A DNA stretch of 64,000 nt from Sphaerisporangium sp040683095 (GTDB taxonomy: Bacteria > Actinomycetota > Actinomycetes > Streptosporangiales > Streptosporangiaceae). The notes below the pieces were generated by a model, which was given only the letters and a program-made list of their open reading frames with translations, had not been told where the DNA came from and did not search any database. The stretch covers positions 124,001-188,000 of the forward strand of contig NZ_JBFBCI010000009.1 of NCBI RefSeq assembly GCF_040683095.1, in the 5' to 3' direction. Positions 8,660 to 17,274 of the stretch are shown one piece after another. Each line of letters begins with the position of its first letter. Position 1 is the stretch's first letter. A program made the translations under genes and the position numbers.

Positions 8660-9342
8660 GGTGTGGACTCCTTGTCGAAGCGCCGGAGGATGTCGGTGGT
8701 CCAGGCCGGTCTGGCGGTGTGCCAGCTGAACCGGTAGCCGTTGGTGCCAAGGTAGGGCGCGGTGAGAATGTGGTGGAACTCGCACCACGCGGCGAACTCG
8801 CGCCAGGAGCATCCGGGCAGACCGCGCTGGCGGGGGTGGTGGTTGTAGACGTCCGCGGCCCGCCGGATTGTGTCCTCGGGCAGCGGTCCTGTGGTCATGG
8901 CAGTGCTGACGACGAGCTTGGCGAGGTCGTAGCCGAACGGCGCGAGGGTGAGGGAGTCGAAGTCGATGATGGTCACATCGGCGTCGGTGATGAGGAAGTT
9001 GCGGGGGTTGGAGTCCTTGTAGAAGGCGGTCGGCATGGTGGCGGCCCGCTCCAGCCAGTCGTCGGCCGCCTCGGGCGTCAGAGCCGCCTCTGGTACGGAG
9101 CCGGAGGCCAGGAGTTGGTGGAGGCGCTCGCGTCGGCCGTCGGCGAAGCCGGTTATGGTGACGGTGCCGTGGGTGTACGGCATGTCGAGGCGGGCCGCTT
9201 GCAGCTGGCGGGCGTGGGCGGTGGTGTGCTGGTGTCCGAGGATGTCGGCCAGGGCCGCGAGGTCGTCGGGGCCGCCGTGGCGGCCATCGAGGTGTTCGAA
9301 GTCGATCTCGGTGGGGCGGACTTGAACGACCAAGGTCCTCAT
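8656..9342 (-). CDS. APH-like phosphotransferase, short form
   Basis: A 228-aa member of the aminoglycoside phosphotransferase/choline-kinase superfamily. The catalytic loop appears as FYKDSNPRNFLI: the usual HxD is replaced by K-D, while the metal-binding N is kept. The IIDFDSL motif follows as the DFG equivalent. The N-lobe is largely missing compared with the usual 270-330 aa, so activity as a kinase is uncertain. Its ATG overlaps the stop of the methyltransferase gene (ATGA). It could phosphorylate a pathway intermediate, act in self-resistance or be non-catalytic. Confidence 0.75.
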   Translation of the reverse strand: MRTLVVQVRPTEIDFEHLDGRHGGPDDLAALADILGHQHTTAHARQLQAARLDMPYTHGTVTITGFADGRRERLHQLLASGSVPEAALTPEAADDWLERAATMPTAFYKDSNPRNFLITDADVTIIDFDSLTLAPFGYDLAKLVVSTAMTTGPLPEDTIRRAADVYNHHPRQRGLPGCSWREFAAWCEFHHILTAPYLGTNGYRFSWHTARPAWTTDILRRFDKESTP

Positions 9343-10139
9343 CGGCGGGCGGCCACCACGTAGGTGACGGTGGACGTGGTCTCCACCGGGCCGTTGCCGA
9401 CGGTGTCCCGCAGCCGCTGGGCGATCTCATGTGTGTCGCTGGGCAGTCGGTACTTGGGGTTGGTCGCCACGTACTTGGCGATGTGGTCTGCGTCGGTGAA
9501 GCGGAAGCGGTGTTCGTGGTGGACGATCTGCTGCACGTCGAGGCAGGTGGCTACGATGTCGGCCTGGTTGTGGCTGTGGAAGGTTTCGTACAGGCTCGGC
9601 CGGGTGGCGGCCTCGGGGTCCAGGCCGCTGGCGGAGATCAGCTCGTCCAAGGCGCGGTAGCTGTCGGGGGACTTGGTGACCGTGATCGACAGCCCGCCGG
9701 GGGCCAGGTAGCGGGCGATCTCCGCGATCACCGTAGCGGGCCGAGGCGAGTGGTAGAGGCAGAACGCGGCCACCGCGACGCCCACGGAGGTGTTGGGCAG
9801 GTCGATGGCGTGGAAGTCGCCGCGCAGGAACTCCACGCCCATGCGGCCGGTGAGCCGGCTCTGGGCCTCGGCGAGGAGGGCAGCGGACTGGTCGAAGGCG
9901 ACGAGCCTCGGCGGGTCGAGCCGTTCGGCCAGGGCGACGGTGGTGGTGCCGCGTCCGCAGCCGATGTCGATGACGGTGCCGCGCAGGCCGGTGGCGGCGA
10001 GGTCGGCGATGACACTGGCGGGGTGGGGGCCCGCGGTCTTGGCGCGGGCCAGGGCGCTGGTGCGCTGGGCGATGCGGTCGGCGTCGCCGTACAGGCTGTG
10101 GCGGACGCGGTCGGTGTCGAGGAACGGGTTGGCGGTCAT
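9339..10139 (-). CDS. Class I SAM-dependent methyltransferase
   Basis: A 266-aa Rossmann-fold methyltransferase. Motif I is VIDIGCGRGTTT near residues 55-67, followed by an acidic residue at VAFDQS and motif IV-like FCLYHSPRP. No membrane segment is seen. It is coupled to the downstream APH-like gene by a 4-base overlap and lies 37 bases after the P-loop kinase gene, within a single minus-strand cassette. It probably methylates the small-molecule or nucleotide product of the cassette. The acceptor is unknown. Confidence 0.88.
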   Translation of the reverse strand: MTANPFLDTDRVRHSLYGDADRIAQRTSALARAKTAGPHPASVIADLAATGLRGTVIDIGCGRGTTTVALAERLDPPRLVAFDQSAALLAEAQSRLTGRMGVEFLRGDFHAIDLPNTSVGVAVAAFCLYHSPRPATVIAEIARYLAPGGLSITVTKSPDSYRALDELISASGLDPEAATRPSLYETFHSHNQADIVATCLDVQQIVHHEHRFRFTDADHIAKYVATNPKYRLPSDTHEIAQRLRDTVGNGPVETTSTVTYVVAARR

Positions 10140-10176
10140 GGACAGGTGGAGCCTTCCCGGTGCGAAGTGGGTCAGG

Positions 10177-10686
10177 TCATGTCTGCCGGGGCACGGTGGC
10201 CACGAAAGCGCGGGCGGCCCGGCGGCTGGTGAGGGTGACGACCCGGGCGTGGGCGGCGTGCTCGGCGATCAGCCCGCGGACCTTGGGCCGCATCTGTCGC
10301 CGGTAGCCGAGGACGTAGCGGATGAAGCCCCAGTGGATGCGATCGAAGACGCCCTGCTCGGTGTGCTGGCCGCCGCGGTAGCGGCGGCGGCGCTGGAGGA
10401 TGCCCCACAGACAAACGATCGGGGGGATGTCGAGGAAGACGACGGTGTCGGCCCGTTTGAGACGGATGGGGAGCGTGGAGGAGAAGTTCCCGTCGATCAC
10501 CCAGCGCGGTGCGGCGACCAGCTCCTCCTGGATGGCGGCGAACTTCTCCGGCGGCAGGGTGTTCCAGTCGGAGTCATAGTAAACGCCGTCGAGGTGGGTG
10601 ACGGGGGCGTTGATCTTGTCTGCGAGCTGGCGTCCGAGGGTGGTTTTGCCGCTGCCGCCGCAGCCGATGATGGCGATCCTGTCCAT
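10177..10686 (-). CDS. P-loop small-molecule/nucleotide kinase (FlaR/adenylate-kinase-like)
   Basis: A 169-aa P-loop protein. Walker A is GCGGSGKTT at residues 8-16, followed by THLDGVYYDSDW and a lid-like RRRRYRGGQHTEQGVFDR region. The layout matches the small kinases annotated as AAA_17 or topology-modulation/FlaR proteins, which resemble adenylate and shikimate kinases. In a cassette with a TS-like enzyme and two Nudix hydrolases, phosphorylation of an unusual nucleoside monophosphate is a reasonable hypothesis. It is 111 bases downstream of the radical SAM gene. Confidence 0.82.
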   Translation of the reverse strand: MDRIAIIGCGGSGKTTLGRQLADKINAPVTHLDGVYYDSDWNTLPPEKFAAIQEELVAAPRWVIDGNFSSTLPIRLKRADTVVFLDIPPIVCLWGILQRRRRYRGGQHTEQGVFDRIHWGFIRYVLGYRRQMRPKVRGLIAEHAAHARVVTLTSRRAARAFVATVPRQT

Positions 10687-10797
10687 GTCGTCACAGGCTA
10701 CCGAGCCGTGCGACGGGCCGGACCGAGTTCGATTCCGACTTGCCGAGGCAGTGGTAGGGCGTGTGTCCCGGGCCTGGCCCAGGACGCTTCGCGCCGG

Positions 10798-11637
10798 TCA
10801 CGCTGCGACGGCGACCAGGGCGGCCTGGTCGAAGTCGTAGCGGACCTCGCGGCCGGGGCCGGCGACCTCGGCGCACGACAGGTAGACCCGCCCGTCGGGC
10901 GAGACCTCCAGCTTCTCGACGACATCGCTGGGTGGCGGGCACCGCTCGGGCAACAGGATGTCGGTGTTGACCTCCATCTGGCCCAGGTCCATGGCGGTCA
11001 GCTGTTCGTGGAGGTACTTGGTCTGTTCCCAGGTGACGGCGCTGATGCCGCTGTCGGCGGCATTGCCGACCAGTCGGACGCGGTGCAGCATCAGGTCGCT
11101 GGCGCCGAGATCGCGCAGCCGCTCGGCCAGGGCGGGGATGGTGGCGATGTTTTCGCCGGTGAGCGTGCAGGTGGCGCCGATGGGCAGCTGCTGCCTGGTG
11201 GCCCAGGTCAGGGTGTCGAAGGCGGCGTCGAAGGAGCCGGGGCGGCGGATGCGGTCATGGGCATCGGCGGTGCCGCCGTCCAGGGAGACGCGGAGCATGT
11301 CGAGGTGCTCGCTGGCCTGGGCGAGGAAGGCCCTGCGCTTGTAGCCGTTGGTGCAGATCTCGGTGCGGTAGCCGAGCGACTTGGCGGTGAGGAGCACGGT
11401 CGGTAGGCCCTCGAACAGGAGGGGTTCACCGCCGAGCAGGCACACCCAGTGGCAGTCGTAGGCGGCGGCGAAGTAGGTGAGGGCGGCGGCGGCCTGCTCG
11501 ACGGTTACGGTGTCGGGGCGCTTGAGCTCCTCCCCGTGGTAGCAGGTGGTGCAGGAGAAGTTGCAACGGAACAGCAGCTCCAGGTAGAGCTTGTCGACCC
11601 GCTGGATGCCGGGAAGCACGGCTGAGGTCTGGGTCAT
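10798..11637 (-). CDS. Radical SAM enzyme
   Basis: A 279-aa radical SAM protein. The canonical cluster motif CNFSCTTC (Cys25, Cys29, Cys32) is followed by GGEP (LLGGEPLLFEG) and the LRVSLDGG strand. A late CPPPSD and YLSCAEV pair gives two further cysteines, fewer than a full SPASM domain. It starts at an ATG overlapping the stop of the glycosyltransferase gene (ATGA). The reaction is unknown. Members of this general class work on peptides and on nucleoside-derived natural products; the neighbours favour the latter. Confidence 0.92.
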   Translation of the reverse strand: MTQTSAVLPGIQRVDKLYLELLFRCNFSCTTCYHGEELKRPDTVTVEQAAAALTYFAAAYDCHWVCLLGGEPLLFEGLPTVLLTAKSLGYRTEICTNGYKRRAFLAQASEHLDMLRVSLDGGTADAHDRIRRPGSFDAAFDTLTWATRQQLPIGATCTLTGENIATIPALAERLRDLGASDLMLHRVRLVGNAADSGISAVTWEQTKYLHEQLTAMDLGQMEVNTDILLPERCPPPSDVVEKLEVSPDGRVYLSCAEVAGPGREVRYDFDQAALVAVAA

Positions 11638-12689
11638 GCGCGGGCTCCTTGGATCAGCAGGGGCGGGATGGCGGTGCCGGCCAGTGCGGCGGTGAGGGTG
11701 CGGAGCTGGCGGCTGAGGCGGAACGGGTCGAGATGGTCGATGCAGCGGGCGATCAGGTCGGCGTGGGCCTGGCTTCCCGCGATCCGGGTGAGCGCGGTGA
11801 CCGTGGCCGCCACGTCGGGGGCGCTTGTGACGATCAGCTCGCGCGGTGCGACCGCTTCGGCGCCCCGCAGGGTGCGCGGGGTCAGCGGTAGGCATCCGGC
11901 GAGGACGGCCTCGAAGAGCCGCTGGGTGAACTGGCCGCTTCGCGCGTAGCGGTGCGGGGCGAGGAGCACGGTGGCCACAGCGGAGCGGTAGGCGAGGGTG
12001 ACCTCGTCGAAGGGGATGCGGCCAGTGAAGTTCACCTGAGGCCAGCGGGCGATGTCGTTCCACTTCCCGGCCACCTGGTGCGGCAGCTGGGCGGCGGCCG
12101 GGGCGAAGAACTCGCCGAAGGCGGCGTCGCGGTCGTACTGGTTGCCGATGTAGACCAGCGGCAGCAGGCGCTTCTCGGCCGCGAGGGCTGCCGGGTCGGC
12201 CCGGTCGAGGGTGTCGTCGGCGACCGGGAAGAGCAGGCTGGCCGCCCCCGGCGACGGATACAGGGCCGCCTCGCACACCTGGGCGTGTCCAATGGTCCGC
12301 AGCGGGTCGTCGGCGGGCAGCTGCTGGTCCTTGTCCCACAGCACCGTACGGATGGCGAGCCGGTGGGTGTAGTGGTCGAGCAGTTCCTGCTGCCGGTGGA
12401 GGTCGCAGGTGTGCCCGTCGGCGCCGCAGGCGGTGGTGTTGCGGCCGGGGATCGGCCAGCGCCACTCCAGGAACAGGGCGTCGATCCCCGGCAACCCCTC
12501 GTCCCACCGGTAGGTGCCGGTGAGGTCTGTGCCGGCCTCGGCCAGATCCCGGTTGGGCTGGAGGAAGACGATCTCGTGGCCGGCGGTGATCAGGCCGTCC
12601 GCCAGAGTGCGTCGGTGGCTCCGGCCGCCGTCAGGGGTGTCGGTGATCCCGGAGCCGAGGAAGCCCCAGAAGCTGTACCCGATCCTCAT
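11634..12689 (-). CDS. Glycosyltransferase-like protein (GT-B fold, CgeB-type)
   Basis: A 351-aa protein that begins MRIGYSFWGFLGSGI and resembles GT-B glycosyltransferases of the CgeB/GT4 type. It has an N-terminal Rossmann-like half with an R-S-H-R loop, and a C-terminal half containing TFT-like GRIPFDEVTLAYRSA and RLFEAVLAGCLPLT. The latter is the usual acidic E(x7)E-type donor-site region. Its ATG overlaps the stop of the carbamoyltransferase gene (ATGA). The sugar donor and acceptor cannot be predicted. Confidence 0.75.
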   Translation of the reverse strand: MRIGYSFWGFLGSGITDTPDGGRSHRRTLADGLITAGHEIVFLQPNRDLAEAGTDLTGTYRWDEGLPGIDALFLEWRWPIPGRNTTACGADGHTCDLHRQQELLDHYTHRLAIRTVLWDKDQQLPADDPLRTIGHAQVCEAALYPSPGAASLLFPVADDTLDRADPAALAAEKRLLPLVYIGNQYDRDAAFGEFFAPAAAQLPHQVAGKWNDIARWPQVNFTGRIPFDEVTLAYRSAVATVLLAPHRYARSGQFTQRLFEAVLAGCLPLTPRTLRGAEAVAPRELIVTSAPDVAATVTALTRIAGSQAHADLIARCIDHLDPFRLSRQLRTLTAALAGTAIPPLLIQGARA

Positions 12690-14413
12690 GCCTTGGTCAC
12701 CCACCAGTCCTCGATGAGGAGCGCGTCCAGCCCGGACTCGGCCAGACAGTCCAGCGCCATCTCCGGGGTGCCGCAGATCGGCTTGCCCTTCACGTTCAGA
12801 GAGGTGTTGATCAGGACCGGCACGCCGGTGATCTCGGCGAAGGCGGTCAGGATGTCGGCGAGGAGTGGGTTGTCCCTGGGCGCGAGGGTCTGCACCCGGG
12901 CGGTGCCGTTGGCGTGGACGATCGCCGGAATCGTCTCGCGGGCCAGGTCGGTGACCGGGGAGGCCATGGACATGAACGGGGCCTCCTGGCCGAGCGTGAA
13001 GTAGTCCGCGGCCTTGTCGGCCAAGACCACGGGGGCGAACGGCCGGAACGGCTCGCGGAACTTCACCGTGGCGTTGAGCCGGTCGGCGACCCCGGGCAGC
13101 AGCGGTGAGGCGATGATCGAGCGGTGGCCAAGAGCGCGCGGGCCTGCCTCCAGCTCACCCTGGAACAGGCCGATGATCGTCCCCTTGGCCAGCTCGCGGG
13201 CCGCAAAGCCGGCCGGGTCGTTCAGGCGCCGGGCGGTCATCCCCGGCCACGGCACGGCCGGCAACTCCAGGCCGGCGAAGGACGGGCCGAGGTAGCAGGC
13301 CCGCCCCAGCCCGGCCGGGAGATCCCCGTGCCGGTCGAGGTGGACCGCGGCGGCGGCGCCGATCGCGGTGCCGGAGTCCCCGGGCGCGGGCGGTACGGCG
13401 ACCTCGTCGAACAGTCCGGAGGCGATGATTTTGCCGATGCTCACGCAGTTCATCGCCACCCCGCCGCCCACGCACAGCAGCCGGGCACTCGTGCGTTCGC
13501 GGGCGATCCGCGCCAGGTGCAGCATCACCTGCTCAGTTCGCTCCTGAAGAGCGGCTGCGAGGTCGGCGTGGACCGGGGCGACCTCCTCGTCCGGGAGCCT
13601 GGGCGGGCAGGTGAGTGCGGTAAAGGCGGCGGTCAGCCGGGGGTAGCGGCGGTCCATGACCCGCAGGCCGATCATCCGGTGGTCGAGGACGAAGCCGGCG
13701 GCGGTGAGCCGGACAGCCTTGGCGAACAGCGCGCGGAACCGCTTCGGATCGCCGAGGGCAGCGAGCGCCATGACGGTGCCCTCCTCGTCCCCGCGCCGCC
13801 AGCCGAGGTGTTCGGTGACGGCGCCGTACACGTAGCCGAGGGAGGCCGGGTCGTTGAGCGCGTGGACGATCCGGTACGAGCATCCACTCGCGCGCTGCCG
13901 CGCGTGACCGATGGTGGTGGTCTGGGTCTCGCCGAGGCTGTCCACCACGAGGACGGCGGCCTGCTCGTAGCCGGAGGCTGCGAAGGCGTACAGCCCGTGG
14001 GCGCGGTGGTGCAGGACGGGTTGCACGGCGGCGTTCGGGAAGGCGCCGGCCAGACGTGCAAGGCGCTGGCGGGTGTTGGCGGCGACCTGAGCGAACGAGC
14101 GGGCCCGGGGCAGGGCCCTGGCGGCCGTGACCGGCCGCAGGCTGTGGGCGAGAGCCGAGGGGATCGCCCGCAGGTAGTGCTGCGGGGTGAAGTTGTACGC
14201 GACGGTGCCGATCTCGGCGTTGGCCAGGCCCGCCTCGTCGAGGAGCCACTCGACGGCCTTGGCCGGGTAGCTCTTGTCGTGCTTGACCGCGCTGAGCCTC
14301 TCCTCCTCGACGAACCCGACGAGCTGGCCGTCGATGAGCAGGGCGGCGGCGGAGTCGTGGGTGTAGGAGCACAGGCCCAGCACGATGTTGCGGTTCGCGT
14401 CCACCTCGGTCAC
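12686..14413 (-). CDS. O-carbamoyltransferase, NodU/CmcH/TobZ family
   Basis: A 575-aa enzyme that transfers carbamoyl from carbamoyl phosphate to a hydroxyl. The N-terminal Kae1-like domain shows CSYTHDSAAALLIDG, EEERLSAVKHDKSYP, HHRAHGLYAF and VVDSLGETQTTT. The C-terminal YrdC-like part shows GELEAGPRALGHRSI. The length is typical for the family. The GTG start overlaps the TS-like gene's stop (GTGA), and its own stop overlaps the glycosyltransferase start. A hydroxymethyl group made by the TS-like enzyme or a sugar hydroxyl are both chemically plausible acceptors (inference). Confidence 0.93.
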   Translation of the reverse strand: MTEVDANRNIVLGLCSYTHDSAAALLIDGQLVGFVEEERLSAVKHDKSYPAKAVEWLLDEAGLANAEIGTVAYNFTPQHYLRAIPSALAHSLRPVTAARALPRARSFAQVAANTRQRLARLAGAFPNAAVQPVLHHRAHGLYAFAASGYEQAAVLVVDSLGETQTTTIGHARQRASGCSYRIVHALNDPASLGYVYGAVTEHLGWRRGDEEGTVMALAALGDPKRFRALFAKAVRLTAAGFVLDHRMIGLRVMDRRYPRLTAAFTALTCPPRLPDEEVAPVHADLAAALQERTEQVMLHLARIARERTSARLLCVGGGVAMNCVSIGKIIASGLFDEVAVPPAPGDSGTAIGAAAAVHLDRHGDLPAGLGRACYLGPSFAGLELPAVPWPGMTARRLNDPAGFAARELAKGTIIGLFQGELEAGPRALGHRSIIASPLLPGVADRLNATVKFREPFRPFAPVVLADKAADYFTLGQEAPFMSMASPVTDLARETIPAIVHANGTARVQTLAPRDNPLLADILTAFAEITGVPVLINTSLNVKGKPICGTPEMALDCLAESGLDALLIEDWWVTKA

Positions 14414-15369
14414 CTCTTCGCCGGGATGGGCATGGCCGCGAGCGGGATCTTCTGCTCGCGCTGGTCGTACCAGAGCGCCAGGGCCTCGGGCAGCGGCCCG
14501 GCCGCCTCGGCGGCCCTGGCGCGGGCCTCGTCGCGGCGTCCGGCCTTCCAAAGCCGGTAGCTGGCCAGGACGCCAGCGAAGCCGTCCCAGACCGGTTGGC
14601 CGACTGCCTCGCCTACCGTGACCTGCTTCAACACCAGGTCGAAGTCTTCCCACGGGATGCCTAGCGGCTGCCACGCGGGCGAGGCGGGCGCGTCGGCGGC
14701 GAGGCTCCAAGCCGTGTCCTGGTGCTGGGCGTACAGGTGCAGGGAGTCGACGTGGTGATGGTAGACGCCGATGTCGGCACCGAGCCAGCCGGCCATCAGC
14801 TCGTGCAGGACGGTGGTAGTGATTAGGTCGTACGGCAGGCCGAGCCATACGTCCTGGCTCCGCATGCTGGTGTGCATCTCCAGGCGGCCCTCCCGCAGGT
14901 AGAAGCGGTAGCCGAGGGTGCAGGGCACGTCCTTGTGGCCGGCAGTGTCGCGGGCGGGGTCGAAGATCTGGACGACGGCGCGGCGGCTCTCGCCGTCCCG
15001 GGTCAACTGCTGGCGCACGTAGTCGAGCTGGTCCAGCCGGCCGCGCCAGCGCCGCAGACGCGGCCCGTAGGCGCCCTGAAGGGCGCCGTGGTCGGTGAGG
15101 GAGGCCAGGCGACTGTTGAAGTCGTGGATCCAGTCGGCGCTGGAGCCGGAGAGGATCCACACGGTCTCGGCGGCGGCGAACGCCGGGTTCAGCACCCGGT
15201 ACGGGCCGAGGTGGACCATCCGGGCGGCCGGGTGGGTCAGCTTGAGGTAGGCGCCCATGAGCTCGGCGGTGGCCATGCCGCGCGGCGCGACACTGCGGCC
15301 CTGGCTCAGGATGGCCTTGCTGGCGCGGGTGAACAGCCCGTTCGCGCTGTCCGCGGTGGTGACGAACAC
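14410..15369 (-). CDS. Thymidylate-synthase-family enzyme, predicted cytidylate hydroxymethylase
   Basis: A 319-aa protein with a C-terminal thymidylate-synthase fold. The catalytic Cys is C150 (VPCTLGYRF). The phosphate-binding motif is R170-S171-Q172-D173, then VWLGLPYDL. In E. coli TS the catalytic C146 lies 31 residues before N177 of LGLPFN, which reads the uracil face. Here the same 31-residue step from C150 lands on D181. An Asn-to-Asp change at this site is the known signature of T4 dCMP hydroxymethylase. HxD-like DSLHLYAQH also matches TS. The GTG start has a GGAGGAAT site 4 bases upstream. A housekeeping TS role is unlikely given the gene context. Confidence 0.85.
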   Translation of the reverse strand: MFVTTADSANGLFTRASKAILSQGRSVAPRGMATAELMGAYLKLTHPAARMVHLGPYRVLNPAFAAAETVWILSGSSADWIHDFNSRLASLTDHGALQGAYGPRLRRWRGRLDQLDYVRQQLTRDGESRRAVVQIFDPARDTAGHKDVPCTLGYRFYLREGRLEMHTSMRSQDVWLGLPYDLITTTVLHELMAGWLGADIGVYHHHVDSLHLYAQHQDTAWSLAADAPASPAWQPLGIPWEDFDLVLKQVTVGEAVGQPVWDGFAGVLASYRLWKAGRRDEARARAAEAAGPLPEALALWYDQREQKIPLAAMPIPAKR

Positions 15370-15401
15370 GATTCCTCCGGTGAAACGGCGGGGCGGATCG
15401 T

Positions 15402-16088
15402 TCAGGCGCCCACGGGCTGTGGGGAGTTGGCGGTGAGGTGGGCGAGCTGACGGGCGATGCCCTGAGTGAGCGCGGTGCGGGGCTTCCAGCCCAGGAGATC
15501 GGCCGCCCGGGAGTGGTCGGCGAGGGTGGCGTCCACGTCGCCGGCCTGGGCGGGCAGCCGGTTGAGCGGCACCGGGTGGCCCGTCAGCTCCTCTACCGCG
15601 TTCAGCACGTCCAGCACGCTGGTGCTGACGCCGGCACCGATGTTGAGGACCCTTGTGCCGATCGGAGCGGTCGCGGCGGCGACGGCGGCACGGACCACGT
15701 CGCCGACGTAGGTGAAGTCCCGGCGCTGGCTGCCGTTCCCGTAGAGGTTCAGCGTGGGTCCGCCGAGCGCCGCCGTGAGCGCGCGGCCGATCAGCATGTC
15801 GCCGCGCTGGCGGGGCCCGTAGACCGTGAACAGTCGAAGCGCCACCGCAGTGACGGCGGAGGCGGCCTTTCGAGCGTTGGCCAGGCACAGCTGTTCTCCG
15901 GCGAGCTTGCTGATCGCGTACGGCGACTCGGGGCGCGGCGGGTTCTCCTCGTCGGTCGCGCCGCCGCGGGTGGTCCCGTAGACGCTCGAGGAGGAGGTGT
16001 AGACCAGCCGCGGAACGCGGACGTCCTCGCAGGCGGCCAGCACGCGTTCGGTTGCGAAGACGTTGACTCCCGCACGCACCCGAGGAAC
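15402..16088 (-). pseudogene. NAD-dependent epimerase/dehydratase, 5'-truncated
   Basis: This strand encodes about 225 residues of an extended SDR sugar-nucleotide epimerase/dehydratase. It has VYTSSSSVYG, then the YxxxK motif (PYAISKLAGE), RLFTVYGPRQR, RRDFTYVGDVV and a normal C-terminus. Homology starts abruptly at RVRAGVNVFATERVLAAC, which in intact relatives lies about 80-90 residues in. The GxxGxxG cofactor fingerprint is absent. The missing end abuts the start of a divergently oriented murB at 16092, so a rearrangement has probably replaced it. No good start with ribosome-binding site is seen. Product is likely non-functional; the next gene (TS-like) begins 32 bases after its stop. Confidence 0.8.
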
Positions 16089-16091
16089 CGC

Positions 16092-17177
16092 ATGTACGTT
16101 CGCACACAGGTCCCGCTGGCTCCACTCACCACGCTCGGCATCGGCGGTAACGCCGCAATCCTCGCCGAGCTGACCGAGTCCAGCGACTTCCCCGACGCTG
16201 TCGGCCTGGCACGTCGGGAGGGCGTTCGGCCCCTGGTCCTCGGCGGCGGCAGCAACATCCTGGTTGCCGACGTTGGGTGCGGCGTGCCTGTCGTACGCAT
16301 GGCCACCCAGGGTGCGGAGTTCGAGCACAGTGAGGACGGCGAGACGGTCACCGTTACCGTCCAGGCCGGGCACGCCCTTCAGGACCTTGTCGAGCAGACC
16401 GTCGACGGCGGCCTGACCGGGATGGAGACGCTGATCGGCATCCCCGGCACGGTTGGCGCCACTCCGGTCCAGAACGTCGGCGCCTACGGGCAGGAAGTGG
16501 CGGACACCCTCGTGCGCGTCACCGCCTGGGACTGGGCCACAGGCAGCGAGGTCACGCTGTCGGCCGAGGACTGCCGGCTCGCACACCGCACCAGCATCTT
16601 CAAGCACTCCACCCGCTGGACGCTCCTGACGGTGACGTTCCGGCTGCGGCGGTCGAACCTGAGCACGCCGATCACGTACGGGATGGTCGCCAAGGTTCTC
16701 GACGTCCCCAAGGGCACGCCCGTCCCCCTGTCCGATGCTGCTGCCGCGGTGCTGGTGGTGCGACGCAGCAAGGGCATGGTCCTCGACCCCGGAGACGCTG
16801 ACAACCGCAACGTTGGCAGCGTCTTCCTCAGCCCCGTCGTCAACGACCAGCAGGCCGAGAAGCTCCGGGCCGAACAGGCACCCGTGAACGACTTCCCCGA
16901 CGGTCTGACCAGGGTCAGCGCCAGCTGGCTGATCAAGGCCACCGGCTTCGCCCTCGGCCAACCCGTCGCCCCAGGCATCCGGATGTCCACCAAGCACTTC
17001 ACTCTCGTCGCCGACGGACAGGCCACCGCCAGCGCGTTCGCGGAAGCAGCCCGGACCGTCGCCGACACCGTACAGGAGACCACCGGGATCCAGCTGACCC
17101 CCGAGCCTGACCTCTTCGGCGACGAACCGGCCTACCTCCGCCTCAAGCAGAAGGCACTCGGCTCTGCGGCACTCTGA
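16092..17177 (+). CDS. murB: UDP-N-acetylenolpyruvoylglucosamine reductase (MurB), extra copy
   Basis: A 361-aa flavoenzyme of peptidoglycan precursor synthesis that reduces UDP-GlcNAc-enolpyruvate to UDP-MurNAc. It begins TLGIGGNA, then has the FAD loop PLVLGGGSNILVAD, the conserved GIPGTVGATPVQNVGAYGQEV, and the late Ser-containing NVGSVFLSP, which matches the catalytic-acid region. It is intact and lies outside any division/cell-wall cluster, on the opposite strand to the flanking cassette. It may have been carried in with the insertion, for example as a resistant or redundant copy, or be the normal copy displaced. The ATG has a GAGGAA site 5 bases upstream. Confidence 0.93.
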   Translation: MYVRTQVPLAPLTTLGIGGNAAILAELTESSDFPDAVGLARREGVRPLVLGGGSNILVADVGCGVPVVRMATQGAEFEHSEDGETVTVTVQAGHALQDLVEQTVDGGLTGMETLIGIPGTVGATPVQNVGAYGQEVADTLVRVTAWDWATGSEVTLSAEDCRLAHRTSIFKHSTRWTLLTVTFRLRRSNLSTPITYGMVAKVLDVPKGTPVPLSDAAAAVLVVRRSKGMVLDPGDADNRNVGSVFLSPVVNDQQAEKLRAEQAPVNDFPDGLTRVSASWLIKATGFALGQPVAPGIRMSTKHFTLVADGQATASAFAEAARTVADTVQETTGIQLTPEPDLFGDEPAYLRLKQKALGSAAL

Positions 17178-17274
17178 CGAAGCATGCACCGCCCAGACAT
17201 CGACGGGAAGCGCTCGGAACGTACCGTCCCCGACCCATGGCGGCATCCGACTACCCGGCGGTGGCCAGGCCGCC

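Noticed and set aside
12686..15160. An 824-residue carbamoyltransferase starting far upstream
   Set aside because: The first ~250 residues are a shadow of the TS-like gene. The true start is the GTG at 14413 overlapping the TS-like stop.
15402..17246. A 614-residue epimerase fusion protein
   Set aside because: The upstream part is the antisense of murB. Only 15402 to about 16088 has epimerase homology.
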